The notes below the pieces were generated by a model. The model was given only the letters and a program-made list of their open reading frames with translations, was not told the origin of the DNA and searched no databases. Of a stretch of DNA of 35,524 nucleotides, positions 9,106 to 16,830 are shown piece by piece. Numbering within the stretch: the first letter of the stretch is position 1; each line of letters starts with the position of its first letter. Made by a program: the position numbers and the translations under genes. Source of the stretch: an uncultured Actinomycetes bacterium (GTDB lineage Bacteria > Actinomycetota > Coriobacteriia > Coriobacteriales > Atopobiaceae); contig OMTG01000049.1 of assembly GCA_900313905.1 (NCBI GenBank), positions 1 through 35,524 on the forward strand. The letters are read 5' to 3'.

Positions 9106-10074
9106 ATGAGGATTGCGGCATTCGAGGTCAGGCCGGATGAACGCGCAGCCTTCGCACGGGAGCAGGAGCGTCCGGGCATAGAGGGGATTGCGCTCCACGA
9201 GGGGAGCATTGACAAGGACCTCTCTGCGCTCGATGGGGCCGATGCGGCGCTTGTGCTCGGGAAGTGCCATTACGGGGAGGAGCTGCTGCACGAGATTGCG
9301 GACCGCGGCGTACATGTCCTCGTGACCCGCACAGTCGGGATGGACCATATCGATCTCGAGGCTGCCCGGAAGGCTGGTGTCGCCTGCGACCATGTGAGCT
9401 ATGCGCCGGACAGCGTCGCCGACTTCACGCTGATGCTCATACTGGTGGTCCTGCGCCACTACAAGGCTGCAATATACCGCCAGAACGTGAACGACTATTC
9501 GCTCGGTGGCCTCATGGGACGCACCCTCTCCTCGATGAAGGTCGGCATCGTCGGCACGGGTCAGATAGGCACCGCGGTGGCAGAGCGCCTCCATGGATTC
9601 GGGGCCGAGATCCTGGCCTATGGCCATCATGAGAATGGGCGGGTGCGCGAGCTTGGGACCTATGTGGGACTCGATGAGCTCTTCGCCGAGTCGGACATGA
9701 TCTCGCTCCATGTGCCCGCGACGCCAGAGAACCACCATATGATCGACAGGGAAGCTTTGGCGAAGATGAAGGATGGCATCATCCTTGTGAATACGGCCCG
9801 TGCCGACCTGATGGATGTGGAGGCCCTGACCGAAGGCATCGAGTCCGGCAAGATCGGGGCGCTCGCGATGGATGTGTTCTCAGGCGAGCAGGGGATCTAC
9901 CATGCCGCCCGCGTGAATGACATCATCTCCAACCGGGACATGGCCTACCTCCGCCAGTTCCCGAACACCGTCCTCACGCAGCACATGGCCTTCTATACGC
10001 AGCAGGCCGTGGACGAGATGGTCAGCCATGCGGTGGAGGCGGCGAGTCGCCTCTTCGGATCCGAATTGGTCTAG
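9106..10074 (+). CDS. D-2-hydroxyacid (D-lactate) dehydrogenase, VanH-like
   Basis: A 322-residue cytosolic dehydrogenase that would reduce pyruvate (or another 2-keto acid) to the D-hydroxy acid. The nucleotide site GIVGTGQIG (148-156) and the catalytic triad R232 (NTARADL), E261 (FSGEQGIY) and H293 (TQHMAFYT) are present. Segments such as VSYAPDSVADFTLMLIL and GTGQIGTAVAERLHGFG closely resemble VanH of vancomycin-resistant enterococci. The loop after the second beta strand reads AYGHHENG, without the acidic residue that favours NAD, so NADP use is possible. ATG 9106 follows AAAAAGGAAG; the upstream part of the frame covers the rpsI terminator and is not coding. There is no vanA or vanX gene nearby, so a fermentative role is as likely as cell-wall remodelling. 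Confidence 0.85.
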   Translation: MRIAAFEVRPDERAAFAREQERPGIEGIALHEGSIDKDLSALDGADAALVLGKCHYGEELLHEIADRGVHVLVTRTVGMDHIDLEAARKAGVACDHVSYAPDSVADFTLMLILVVLRHYKAAIYRQNVNDYSLGGLMGRTLSSMKVGIVGTGQIGTAVAERLHGFGAEILAYGHHENGRVRELGTYVGLDELFAESDMISLHVPATPENHHMIDREALAKMKDGIILVNTARADLMDVEALTEGIESGKIGALAMDVFSGEQGIYHAARVNDIISNRDMAYLRQFPNTVLTQHMAFYTQQAVDEMVSHAVEAASRLFGSELV

Positions 10075-10141
10075 ATTCTGAAAAACTTGCCTAGTTACCT
10101 GCGGAAATTCTGGTGATTTCTGTTTCAGTTCCGATGTTTTG

Positions 10142-10169
10142 GGTGCCTGCGGCACTGCCTTCAGGCACC
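10142..10169. repeat. hairpin between the dehydrogenase gene and glmS
   Basis: GGTGCCTG (10142-10149) pairs with CAGGCACC (10162-10169), and an inner GGC-ACT-GCC can stack on it. It lies 67 bases after the dehydrogenase stop. There is no T tract, so it may be a weak terminator or part of the glmS control region. Confidence 0.5.
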
Positions 10170-10182
10170 GACTGCTAGAATT

Positions 10183-10225
10183 GGTATGCTTTGGTTTTAC
10201 AAAACATACCATTGTCGTACCAAAG
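10183..10225 (+). promoter_or_regulatory. imperfect inverted repeat(s) upstream of glmS
   Basis: GGTATG-C-TTTG (10183-10193) is the inverse of CAAA-A-CATACC (10200-10210), a 10-bp dyad with one mismatch, ending 37 bases before the glmS start. CTTTGGT (10189-10195) can instead pair with ACCAAAG (10219-10225). It could be a repressor site or a leader with two exclusive folds. The sequence does not look like the glmS ribozyme core. Confidence 0.4.
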
Positions 10226-10247
10226 AAGATGAAAGCAGGAGGTCAGC

Positions 10248-12098
10248 ATGTGTGGCATCGTCGGCTATACCGGAAAGCTCCAGGCCCAGCCCTTCTTGCT
10301 GCAGGGACTTGCAGCGCTCGAATATCGTGGCTATGACTCGGCAGGCATCGAGGTCCTGTCCCCTGACGGATCGCTCCACGGCGTCAAGTGCCAGGGACGT
10401 GTCGCTACGCTCACCCAGAGGTGCCAGACGGCCAACCTGGTGGGAACTTCGGGCATTGCCCATACCAGGTGGGCAACGCATGGCGCTCCCTCGGACCGCA
10501 ATGCCCATCCCCATGTGGACTGCTCGGGCCGCATCGCGATCGTTCACAACGGGATCATCGAGAACTTCCGCGAGCTCAGGGCCCAGCTCATCGCTTCTGG
10601 CCATGAGTTCAAGAGCGAGACCGATTCCGAGGTCATCGCGCACCTGATCGAGGACTCCTGGAATGGTCCGGCCAAGGGGGATCTCCTCGAGGCGGTCCGC
10701 ATCGCGGTCTCGCGCTGCGAAGGCTCCTGGGCGCTCGCCGTGCTCTGCGCCGATGCGCCAGGGCAGGTCGTCTGCGCACGCAGGCGCTCGCCGCTCGTGA
10801 TCGCCACGACGCCGGATGGCTGCTATGCTGCCTCCGACATCACGGCCCTTGCCGGCAAGGCGAAGTCCGTCATCCAGCTCGACGACGGGCAGCTCGCGGT
10901 CCTCAACCCGCAGGGGACCTGCTCGGTCTTCGACGAGGATGGCAACCTCGTCGCTGAGCCGACGACGATGACAATAGACTGGGACGCATCGGCCGCGACC
11001 CTGGGCGGCTACCCTGACTTCATGGCGAAGGAGATCGCAGAGCAGCCCGAGGCCATCCGGCGCCTCCTGAAGGACCGTCTCGGCAAGCATGGCATCGAGC
11101 TCGACGAGCTCACGATGACAGACGAGGAGCTTGCCTCCATCGATAAGGTCTACGTCGTGGCCTGCGGCACCTCCTACCATGTCGGCCTCATCACCCGTGA
11201 CTTCATCGAGAACTGGGCCAAGGTCCCGGTCGTCGTGGAGCAGGCCTCCGAGCTCAACTACAAGCAGAGCGTCCTCGTGACGGACCATACCCTCTGCGTC
11301 ATCATCACCCAGTCGGGCGAGACGGCAGACACGCTCACGGCGGCACGTCGCCTGAGGGGCCTCGGATGCAAGGTCTTCGCGATCACCAATGTCCTCGGCT
11401 CCACGGCTGCCCGCGAGTCCGATGGCACCCTCTACATCAAGGCCGGCCCTGAGGTCTGCGTCTGCTCGACCAAGGCCTATACGGCGCAGATGGTAGGTGC
11501 CGCCTTCCTGGCGCTGCGCCTTGCCTTGGCGAAGGGCAAGATGACCCAGGCAGAGATCGAGAAGAAGTACCACCAGCTCGAAGAGGTGCCCGGCCTGATC
11601 GAGAAGGTGCTCGGCCGCAGCTGGCAGGACAAGGAGGCCTCCCGCGTCTTCCGTCGTGCCCACTCGTCGCTCTTCCTTGGCCGTGGCGTGAACTCCACGA
11701 CGGCTGCAGAGGGCGCCCTCAAGCTGAAGGAGATCAGCTATCTCCATGCGGAGGCCTATGCGGCAGGTGAGATGAAGCATGGGCCCATCGCCCTGCTCGA
11801 GCCGGGCTTCCCGGTCGTCGCGATCGTGCCCCAGGACCATGTGCACGACAAGACGATCTCCAACATCCAGGAGTGCATCGCCCGTGGCGCCACGGTCGTC
11901 GGCGTGGCGACCGACGGCGACGAGGACGTCGCACCGCTCTGCAGCAACGTGCTGTGGATCCCGCCCGTGCCTGACGAGTTCCTCGTGCCGCTTGTGGCGG
12001 TCGTGCATCTCCAGATGCTCGCACGCTATGTCGCCCTCGACCGCGGGTATGATGTGGACAAGCCCCGCAATCTGGCGAAATCCGTGACCGTGGAGTAG
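10248..12098 (+). CDS. glmS: glutamine-fructose-6-phosphate aminotransferase (isomerizing)
   Basis: A 616-residue enzyme that makes glucosamine 6-phosphate from fructose 6-phosphate and glutamine, the first committed step to peptidoglycan amino sugars. The N-terminal glutaminase domain (about 1-235) starts MCGIVGYTGK, with nucleophile Cys2, and contains HTRWATHGAPSDRNAHPH and HNGIIENFRELR. Two SIS isomerase domains follow, the first with VVACGTSYHVG (about residue 301) and TQSGETADTL, the second with GRGVNSTTAAEGALKLKEI (about 475). The protein ends in the conserved KSVTVE. The ribosome site is GCAGGAGG. acpS starts two bases after the stop, so the run downstream is probably one operon. Confidence 0.97.
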   Translation: MCGIVGYTGKLQAQPFLLQGLAALEYRGYDSAGIEVLSPDGSLHGVKCQGRVATLTQRCQTANLVGTSGIAHTRWATHGAPSDRNAHPHVDCSGRIAIVHNGIIENFRELRAQLIASGHEFKSETDSEVIAHLIEDSWNGPAKGDLLEAVRIAVSRCEGSWALAVLCADAPGQVVCARRRSPLVIATTPDGCYAASDITALAGKAKSVIQLDDGQLAVLNPQGTCSVFDEDGNLVAEPTTMTIDWDASAATLGGYPDFMAKEIAEQPEAIRRLLKDRLGKHGIELDELTMTDEELASIDKVYVVACGTSYHVGLITRDFIENWAKVPVVVEQASELNYKQSVLVTDHTLCVIITQSGETADTLTAARRLRGLGCKVFAITNVLGSTAARESDGTLYIKAGPEVCVCSTKAYTAQMVGAAFLALRLALAKGKMTQAEIEKKYHQLEEVPGLIEKVLGRSWQDKEASRVFRRAHSSLFLGRGVNSTTAAEGALKLKEISYLHAEAYAAGEMKHGPIALLEPGFPVVAIVPQDHVHDKTISNIQECIARGATVVGVATDGDEDVAPLCSNVLWIPPVPDEFLVPLVAVVHLQMLARYVALDRGYDVDKPRNLAKSVTVE

Positions 12099-12100
12099 GG

Positions 12101-12652
12101 ATGGCACTGGCAGGCATCGGCGTCGATATCGTGGAAATAGCGAGGATGGAGCGCGCGCTCAAGCGCACCCCATCCTTCAGGACAAGGCTCTTCACGGAGG
12201 AGGAGCGCGCCTATTGCGACTCCTCCGCCCGTCCGGCAGAGCACTATGCAGCGCGCTTCGCGGCGCGCGAGGCGGTCCTCAAGGCATTGGGGACCGGCTT
12301 TTCTGAAGGCATCGGATACAGCGACGTATCCGTCACGCGCGATGCGAATGGGCGTCCCCGGGCGCTCCTCCAGGGTCGTGCCAAGGAGGTGGCAGAGGCC
12401 CAGGGCATCCAGGAGGTCGCCCTCTCCCTCTCCTTCACCCGTGAGCTGGCGGTCGCGAATGCGGTCGCCGTGAGCGAGGCGGTGCGCCCCCAGAAGGAGG
12501 AGGCGCCCGATCCTGCCCGCGAGCTCGATGCGAGCTTCCGCGAGGCGCGCTCGGTGATCGCGGATCTGGAGCGTGCCGAGAGCGAGGGAAGCATTCTTTC
12601 TGTTGCTGAAGCGAAGCAGGAGGACACGAAGCCCCATACTGAACTAGACTAG
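12101..12652 (+). CDS. acpS: holo-[acyl-carrier-protein] synthase with C-terminal extension
   Basis: Transfers 4'-phosphopantetheine from CoA to acyl carrier protein. The magnesium/CoA site is visible as GVDIVEI (D9) and RFAAREAVLKALGTGF (E57, K61). The core ends near residue 125, the usual length of AcpS; residues ~130-183 are an extra acidic, low-complexity tail. The usual SxSHT segment near the end of the core reads SLSFTRELAVANA, with Phe112 in place of the common His. The gene begins two bases after glmS. The stop codon lies inside the palindrome CTAGACTAGTCTAG. Confidence 0.88.
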   Translation: MALAGIGVDIVEIARMERALKRTPSFRTRLFTEEERAYCDSSARPAEHYAARFAAREAVLKALGTGFSEGIGYSDVSVTRDANGRPRALLQGRAKEVAEAQGIQEVALSLSFTRELAVANAVAVSEAVRPQKEEAPDPARELDASFREARSVIADLERAESEGSILSVAEAKQEDTKPHTELD

Positions 12653-12657
12653 TCTAG
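12644..12657. repeat. 14-base perfect palindrome over the acpS stop codon
   Basis: CTAGACTAGTCTAG reads the same on both strands and includes the acpS stop TAG at 12650-12652. Chance or a protein site; it is rich in CTAG, a tetranucleotide that is usually rare in high-GC genomes. Confidence 0.35.
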
Positions 12658-12677
12658 AATGTCTGGAATTCACGCCA

Positions 12678-12694
12678 GCAGGGCATGGCCCTGC
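12678..12694 (+). promoter_or_regulatory. small hairpin before the nnrED ribosome site
   Basis: GCAGGGC and GCCCTGC (7-bp perfect arms, three-base loop) end nine bases before the AAGGAGG ribosome site of the next gene. It has no T tract, so it could shape the leader or protect an RNA end rather than terminate. Confidence 0.35.
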
Positions 12695-12714
12695 CCGGGT
12701 TAAGGAGGGCAATC

Positions 12715-14403
12715 GTGCAACCAGTCCTGAACGTCGAGGACGTGAAAGCCGTCGAGAATGGCCTTTCGGAACAGGGTGTCAGCGTCTCTGAGCTGATGCG
12801 CCGTGCTGGAGGTGCAGCTGCCGACGAAGTGATGCGCCTCGAGAGCGTGCAGAGCGTCACGATACTGGTTGGTTTTGGCAACAACGGCGGAGATGGCTGG
12901 GTGGCAGCGCAGATTCTCCTGCAGCATGGCTACGATGTGACCGTCGTCTCGCCGGTCGAGCCGGAAGAGATCAAGAGCGATATCGCACGCCTGGTCGCAC
13001 AGAGGGCCCAGCAGGCTGGCGTCGCGATCGTGATCGGGCCTCCCCGCCAGGACCTGCAGAAGATCATCGCAGATACCGATCTCGTGCTCGACGCTATGCT
13101 CGGCACGGGCTTCCACGGCGCGCCGAAGCCGCCATTCGATATCTGGATAGATACGGTCATGGCATCGGGCGTCCCGGTCATCTCGATCGATGTGCCGTCG
13201 GGCCTCTCTGCGCAGACGGGGCATGCTCCTGGCGCCTGCATCACGGCAGATGAGACCGTGACGATGCTCTGCCTGAAGCCGGGCCTCATCTCCGATGAGG
13301 GACGCGATGTGACGGGTGGAATCATCGTGGCGCCGCTTGCCGAGCAGACCGAGCGCACCGTGCTGGACTCCGATCCGGTTGCCTGGCGCGTCGAGCCCAT
13401 CGACTATGCAGATGTGATCCAGCCGCATGTGAGCAATGTGGACAAATACAGCCGTGGCTCGGTGCTCGTGGTCGCAGGTTCGTCTCGCTATCCAGGCGCT
13501 GCCGTGATGGCTGCCAAGGCGGCAGCACGTGCGGGCGCCGGCTATGTGACGCTTGCCGTGCCGGTCACCATCGCCCCGCTCATCCAGATGCAGGTGCCCG
13601 AGATCCCGGTTGTGGGCGTTGCGGCCGAGCAGGATGGCACCTTCTCCTCTGCTGCCCGTCCGACGATCCTGAAGCTCGCAGAGCGCAACTCCGCGACCTT
13701 GGTGGGTCCGGGCATGCGCGTGACGGCCGGCACCGTGGCCGTCGTCTCTGCCCTCATGAGCTCCGAGGCACCGCTTGTGGTCGATGCAGATGGCCTGAAC
13801 TGCCTGGCCCGCCTCACGAACTACCAGATCGACGACTATCCTGAGGTCACCCGCAGGGATGCGCCTCTGATCCTGACGCCGCATCGCCGCGAGCTTGGCC
13901 GCCTCGTGGGCCTGGCCGATACGCCGCCCGATTCGCTGACGGCAGCCCTCGAGGCTGCACGGCGCATCGTGTGGGCCGATGGCGGAAGCGAGATCTGCGT
14001 CGTCGCGAAGGGGACGGCGACCGCCTGCGTGAACGTCGAGGCTGCCCTGCTGCCCGAGCCGGGCCCTGCGGCCCTTGCCACGGCAGGGTCGGGCGATGTC
14101 CTGGGTGGCATCATTTCGGCGCTTCTAGCACGCACCCCGAAGGATATCGAGGACCTGCCGCTCATCGCCTCCTTGGGCTGCGAGATCCATGCAGTGGCCG
14201 GCAACCGTGCCGCCAAGAAGCATGGCTCGCGCGGCGTGATGGCCACTGACATAATCGAAGAGATCGGCCTCGCTGCAGACGAGCTCGAGGACCATGTCGA
14301 ATCCCTTCTTGCTGGCGACCAGGGGGAGTACGAAAGCGATCTTGAGGCTGACGAGCCCGAAGACAATGCCGAGCCCCTTCTTGCTGACGACCAGGAGGAA
14401 TAG
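12715..14403 (+). CDS. nnr: bifunctional NAD(P)HX epimerase / ADP-dependent NAD(P)HX dehydratase
   Basis: A 562-residue fusion that repairs hydrated NADH and NADPH. The N-terminal epimerase domain (about 1-215) has [15 protein letters not shown] and [11 protein letters not shown]. The C-terminal kinase-like dehydratase domain (about 235-520) has [28 protein letters not shown] and [10 protein letters not shown] with the likely catalytic D461. TPHRREL stands where many homologs have TPHPGE. The start is taken as GTG 12715, directly after AAGGAGG; the ATG at 12685 would have no ribosome site. The last ~45 residues are a strongly acidic tail built from two copies of an 18-residue unit. The acpS-nnr-alr neighbourhood is common in Gram-positive bacteria. 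Confidence 0.92.
   Translation: MQPVLNVEDVKAVENGLSEQGVSVSELMRRAGGAAADEVMRLESVQSVTILVGFGNNGGDGWVAAQILLQHGYDVTVVSPVEPEEIKSDIARLVAQRAQQAGVAIVIGPPRQDLQKIIADTDLVLDAMLGTGFHGAPKPPFDIWIDTVMASGVPVISIDVPSGLSAQTGHAPGACITADETVTMLCLKPGLISDEGRDVTGGIIVAPLAEQTERTVLDSDPVAWRVEPIDYADVIQPHVSNVDKYSRGSVLVVAGSSRYPGAAVMAAKAAARAGAGYVTLAVPVTIAPLIQMQVPEIPVVGVAAEQDGTFSSAARPTILKLAERNSATLVGPGMRVTAGTVAVVSALMSSEAPLVVDADGLNCLARLTNYQIDDYPEVTRRDAPLILTPHRRELGRLVGLADTPPDSLTAALEAARRIVWADGGSEICVVAKGTATACVNVEAALLPEPGPAALATAGSGDVLGGIISALLARTPKDIEDLPLIASLGCEIHAVAGNRAAKKHGSRGVMATDIIEEIGLAADELEDHVESLLAGDQGEYESDLEADEPEDNAEPLLADDQEE
14275..14400 (+). repeat. diverged 54-base direct repeat inside the nnr 3' end
   Basis: Copies at 14275-14328 and 14347-14400 start 72 bases apart and encode [18 protein letters not shown] and [18 protein letters not shown]. 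They form the acidic tail of NnrED. Differences are spread over both copies, so the duplication is not recent. Confidence 0.75.
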
Positions 14404-14414
14404 GAGATAAGGCT

Positions 14415-15572
14415 ATGAGCGAGTGCAGCTGTCCTGACAACCGATGGTCCTGGGTCGAGATCGATCTCGGGGCCCTCAGGAACAATGTCCGTGCCTTCCG
14501 CGAGCAGATCAATCCGCGGGTGCGGATGATGTGCGTCGTGAAGGCCGACGCCTATGGGCATGGCGCTGTGCGCTGCGCTGAGGTCATGTCCCGTGCCGGG
14601 GCCCATCAGTTTGCCGTCGCGACGGTCGATGAGGGCGTGGAGCTGAGGAAGGCGGGCATTGCAGAGCCGATCCTTCTGCTCTCGCAGCCGCCTGTGACTT
14701 CGGTCCAGACCTTGGTTGACTACGATATCATGCCGTCGGTCTACCGGTCCGATTTCGCGCTTGCCTTTGGCGAGTGCGCAGCCGCTTCCGGCAAGATCGG
14801 CAAGTACCATCTTGCCATCGATTCCGGCATGAACCGCATCGGCGTGCGTCCTGAGGATGCCGTGGAGCTCCGCCGCAGCATCGATTTCCATCGCGGCCTC
14901 GAGTGCGCCGGCACCTTCACGCATTTCGCGACGGCCGATACGCCCGACGACTGGGATTTCACGCTGCAGGTGAAGCGCTTCACGGAGACCGTGAAGGCGC
15001 TCAAGGCAGCGGGGCTTTCCTGTGGCCTGGTGCATTGCGACAACACGCCTGGCACCATCCTGCACAAGGAGATGCAGATGGACATGTGCCGCGTCGGCGT
15101 CGGCCTCTACGGGATGCAGCCGGCTCCCTCGACAGCTCCCTACATCGATCTGGAGCCGGTCATGTCCGTGATGGCGCGCGTCACCCGCGTGTCGGAGCCG
15201 GAGGTCGGCGAAGGCGTTGGCTACGGGATGACATACAGGATCCCGCACAAGGGGACGCAGATCGCGACCGTGAACATCGGCTACGCCGATGGCCTTGCCC
15301 GCGAGCTCTCGAACCACATGGAGGTCCTCGTGAAGGGGACCCGCTGCCGCCAGGTCGGCAACATCTGCATGGACCAGTTCATGTTCTGTGCCGACAAGCC
15401 GGGGACCGCACTGCGCCGTGGCGTCGAGGTCGAAGAGGGCGATGTCGTGACCGTGATTGGCCGTGATGGCGCCGAGGAGATCACGATGGACGATATGGCC
15501 GCAGCACGCCACACGATCAACTACGAGGTGGCCTGCGACTTCGGCCTGCGCCTGGAAAAGCTGTATGTCTGA
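14415..15572 (+). CDS. alr: alanine racemase
   Basis: A 385-residue fold type III PLP enzyme that interconverts L- and D-alanine for peptidoglycan. The PLP lysine is K43 in [11 protein letters not shown] and the opposing catalytic tyrosine is Y270 in [19 protein letters not shown] and GNICMDQFM are further family blocks. The usual HxANSAG segment reads HCDNTPGT here. It begins 11 bases after nnr with AGGAG upstream, and its last codons overlap the start of the following glycosylase gene by eight bases. Confidence 0.96.
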   Translation: MSECSCPDNRWSWVEIDLGALRNNVRAFREQINPRVRMMCVVKADAYGHGAVRCAEVMSRAGAHQFAVATVDEGVELRKAGIAEPILLLSQPPVTSVQTLVDYDIMPSVYRSDFALAFGECAAASGKIGKYHLAIDSGMNRIGVRPEDAVELRRSIDFHRGLECAGTFTHFATADTPDDWDFTLQVKRFTETVKALKAAGLSCGLVHCDNTPGTILHKEMQMDMCRVGVGLYGMQPAPSTAPYIDLEPVMSVMARVTRVSEPEVGEGVGYGMTYRIPHKGTQIATVNIGYADGLARELSNHMEVLVKGTRCRQVGNICMDQFMFCADKPGTALRRGVEVEEGDVVTVIGRDGAEEITMDDMAAARHTINYEVACDFGLRLEKLYV

Positions 15573-16269
15573 TAGGGAAGCGCCCACAGCAGCGCCCCGC
15601 AGAGGACGCCGCCGGAAGCAGCGGACGTATCTTGCGGATGCGGAGAACAACATGGCTATCATGCAGATTCCGGGGCATGAGCACCAGAAGCCCCAGGAAG
15701 TGCGCCTCGAGGAGATAGAGGCAGTGCTCGGCGACTGCCATCGCTGCCCCCTGGGGGACACGAAGACGAACATCGTCTTCGGCGTCGGCAACCCCAATGC
15801 CCGCGTCATGTTCATCGGCGAGGCGCCAGGGAGGAACGAGGACCTGCAGGGAGAGCCGTTCGTCGGCGCTGCCGGACACAACCTCGACAGCCTGCTCGAG
15901 CTTGCTGGGCTCAAGCGCGAGGACGTCTATATCGCCAATGTCCTCAAGTGCCGCCCTCCCTCGAACCGCGACCCCAAGCCAGAGGAGATCGCCTGCTGCT
16001 CGCCTTTCCTGCGCGAGCAGATCCGTTCGATCTGGCCTGATGTGATCGTCTGCCTCGGCAACTTCGCGGCCCATTTCGTGCTTCGCACCGAGCAGGGCAT
16101 CTCAGGCCTGAGGGGACGCATGCACCAGACCGGGCATTTCGCGGTCCTTCCGGTCTTCCATCCGGCTGCCGCCCTCTACCACCAGGCATGGCAGGAGTAC
16201 CTGGATGAGGACTTCACCTTCCTCGGGCAGTGGCTCCGTGAGCATCCGGCAAGCCCGAACAAGCAGTAG
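15565..16269 (+). CDS. type 4 (iron-sulfur) uracil-DNA glycosylase
   Basis: A 234-residue family 4 uracil-DNA glycosylase that removes uracil from DNA. Four cysteines suited to a [4Fe-4S] cluster are at C58, C61, C129 and C144/C145 ([21 protein letters not shown]). Motif GEAPGRNED (85-93) and VFHPAA with H199 form the active site. ATG 15565 overlaps alr by eight bases. An internal ATG at 15652 would remove a basic, low-complexity 29-residue leader that is not part of the domain; either start is possible. Its place between alr and tsaE suggests co-transcription rather than a shared pathway. Confidence 0.9.
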   Translation: MSDREAPTAAPRRGRRRKQRTYLADAENNMAIMQIPGHEHQKPQEVRLEEIEAVLGDCHRCPLGDTKTNIVFGVGNPNARVMFIGEAPGRNEDLQGEPFVGAAGHNLDSLLELAGLKREDVYIANVLKCRPPSNRDPKPEEIACCSPFLREQIRSIWPDVIVCLGNFAAHFVLRTEQGISGLRGRMHQTGHFAVLPVFHPAAALYHQAWQEYLDEDFTFLGQWLREHPASPNKQ

Positions 16270-16287
16270 ATGAGGAGGATGCAGCAT

Positions 16288-16812
16288 ATGGGCAGCCTGC
16301 CAGAACAGGAAAATGCCACCACCTATGTGAGCGCATCTGCAGATGAGACCCAGAACCTGGGCGAGCTGCTGGGAGGCCTTCTGGAGGCAGGCGATGTCCT
16401 GGTCCTCACGGGCGACCTGGGGGCGGGCAAGACCCAGCTCACGAAGGGCGTGGCCCGTGGCATGGGAATCGAGGACGATGTGACGAGCCCGACCTTCACG
16501 ATCGAGATGGTCTACGAAGGGCGCGAGCTGCCGCTCTACCACTTCGACCTCTATCGCCTCGATGATGCCGACCAGCTGGAGGACACGGGCCTCTTCGATG
16601 TGCTGGGGACCGATGGCCCCTGCCTCATCGAATGGGGAGAGCAGTTCTCGGAGGAGCTCGGCGACGAGCGGGTCGATGTGACGATCACGAGGCTGGACGA
16701 CGAGGTTGCAGAAGGTGTCGAGCCGCCGCGCCGCATCTCCTTCGCAGCGCGTGGGGAGCGTGCGGAAGAGCTCATCCAGGCGCTGGGCGATGCGGCAGCC
16801 AAGGCCAGATAG
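16288..16812 (+). CDS. tsaE: tRNA t6A biosynthesis ATPase TsaE
   Basis: A 174-residue P-loop ATPase that works with TsaB and TsaD to put threonylcarbamoyl on A37 of ANN-reading tRNAs. Walker A is GDLGAGKT (42-49), followed by VTSPTFTIE, LYHFDLYRL and CLIEWGEQF. ATG 16288 is chosen because AGGAGG (16273-16278) lies nine bases before it; ATG 16270 and 16279 are in frame but overlap or abut that site. The fused tsaB-rimI-tsaD gene starts 18 bases downstream, so the whole t6A set is consecutive. Confidence 0.95.
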   Translation: MGSLPEQENATTYVSASADETQNLGELLGGLLEAGDVLVLTGDLGAGKTQLTKGVARGMGIEDDVTSPTFTIEMVYEGRELPLYHFDLYRLDDADQLEDTGLFDVLGTDGPCLIEWGEQFSEELGDERVDVTITRLDDEVAEGVEPPRRISFAARGERAEELIQALGDAAAKAR

Positions 16813-16830
16813 ATTTGGAAAGATTGCTTC

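Noticed and set aside
10142-10247. glmS ribozyme upstream of glmS
   Set aside because: The region is short and lacks the conserved ribozyme core; the pairings seen are simple hairpins.
10197-12107. A 636-codon minus-strand frame opposite glmS
   Set aside because: Entirely antisense to an intact glmS, with no ribosome site or domain; a composition shadow.
12685-12714. ATG 12685 as start of nnr
   Set aside because: It lies inside a small hairpin and upstream of the AAGGAGG site, which is correctly spaced for GTG 12715.
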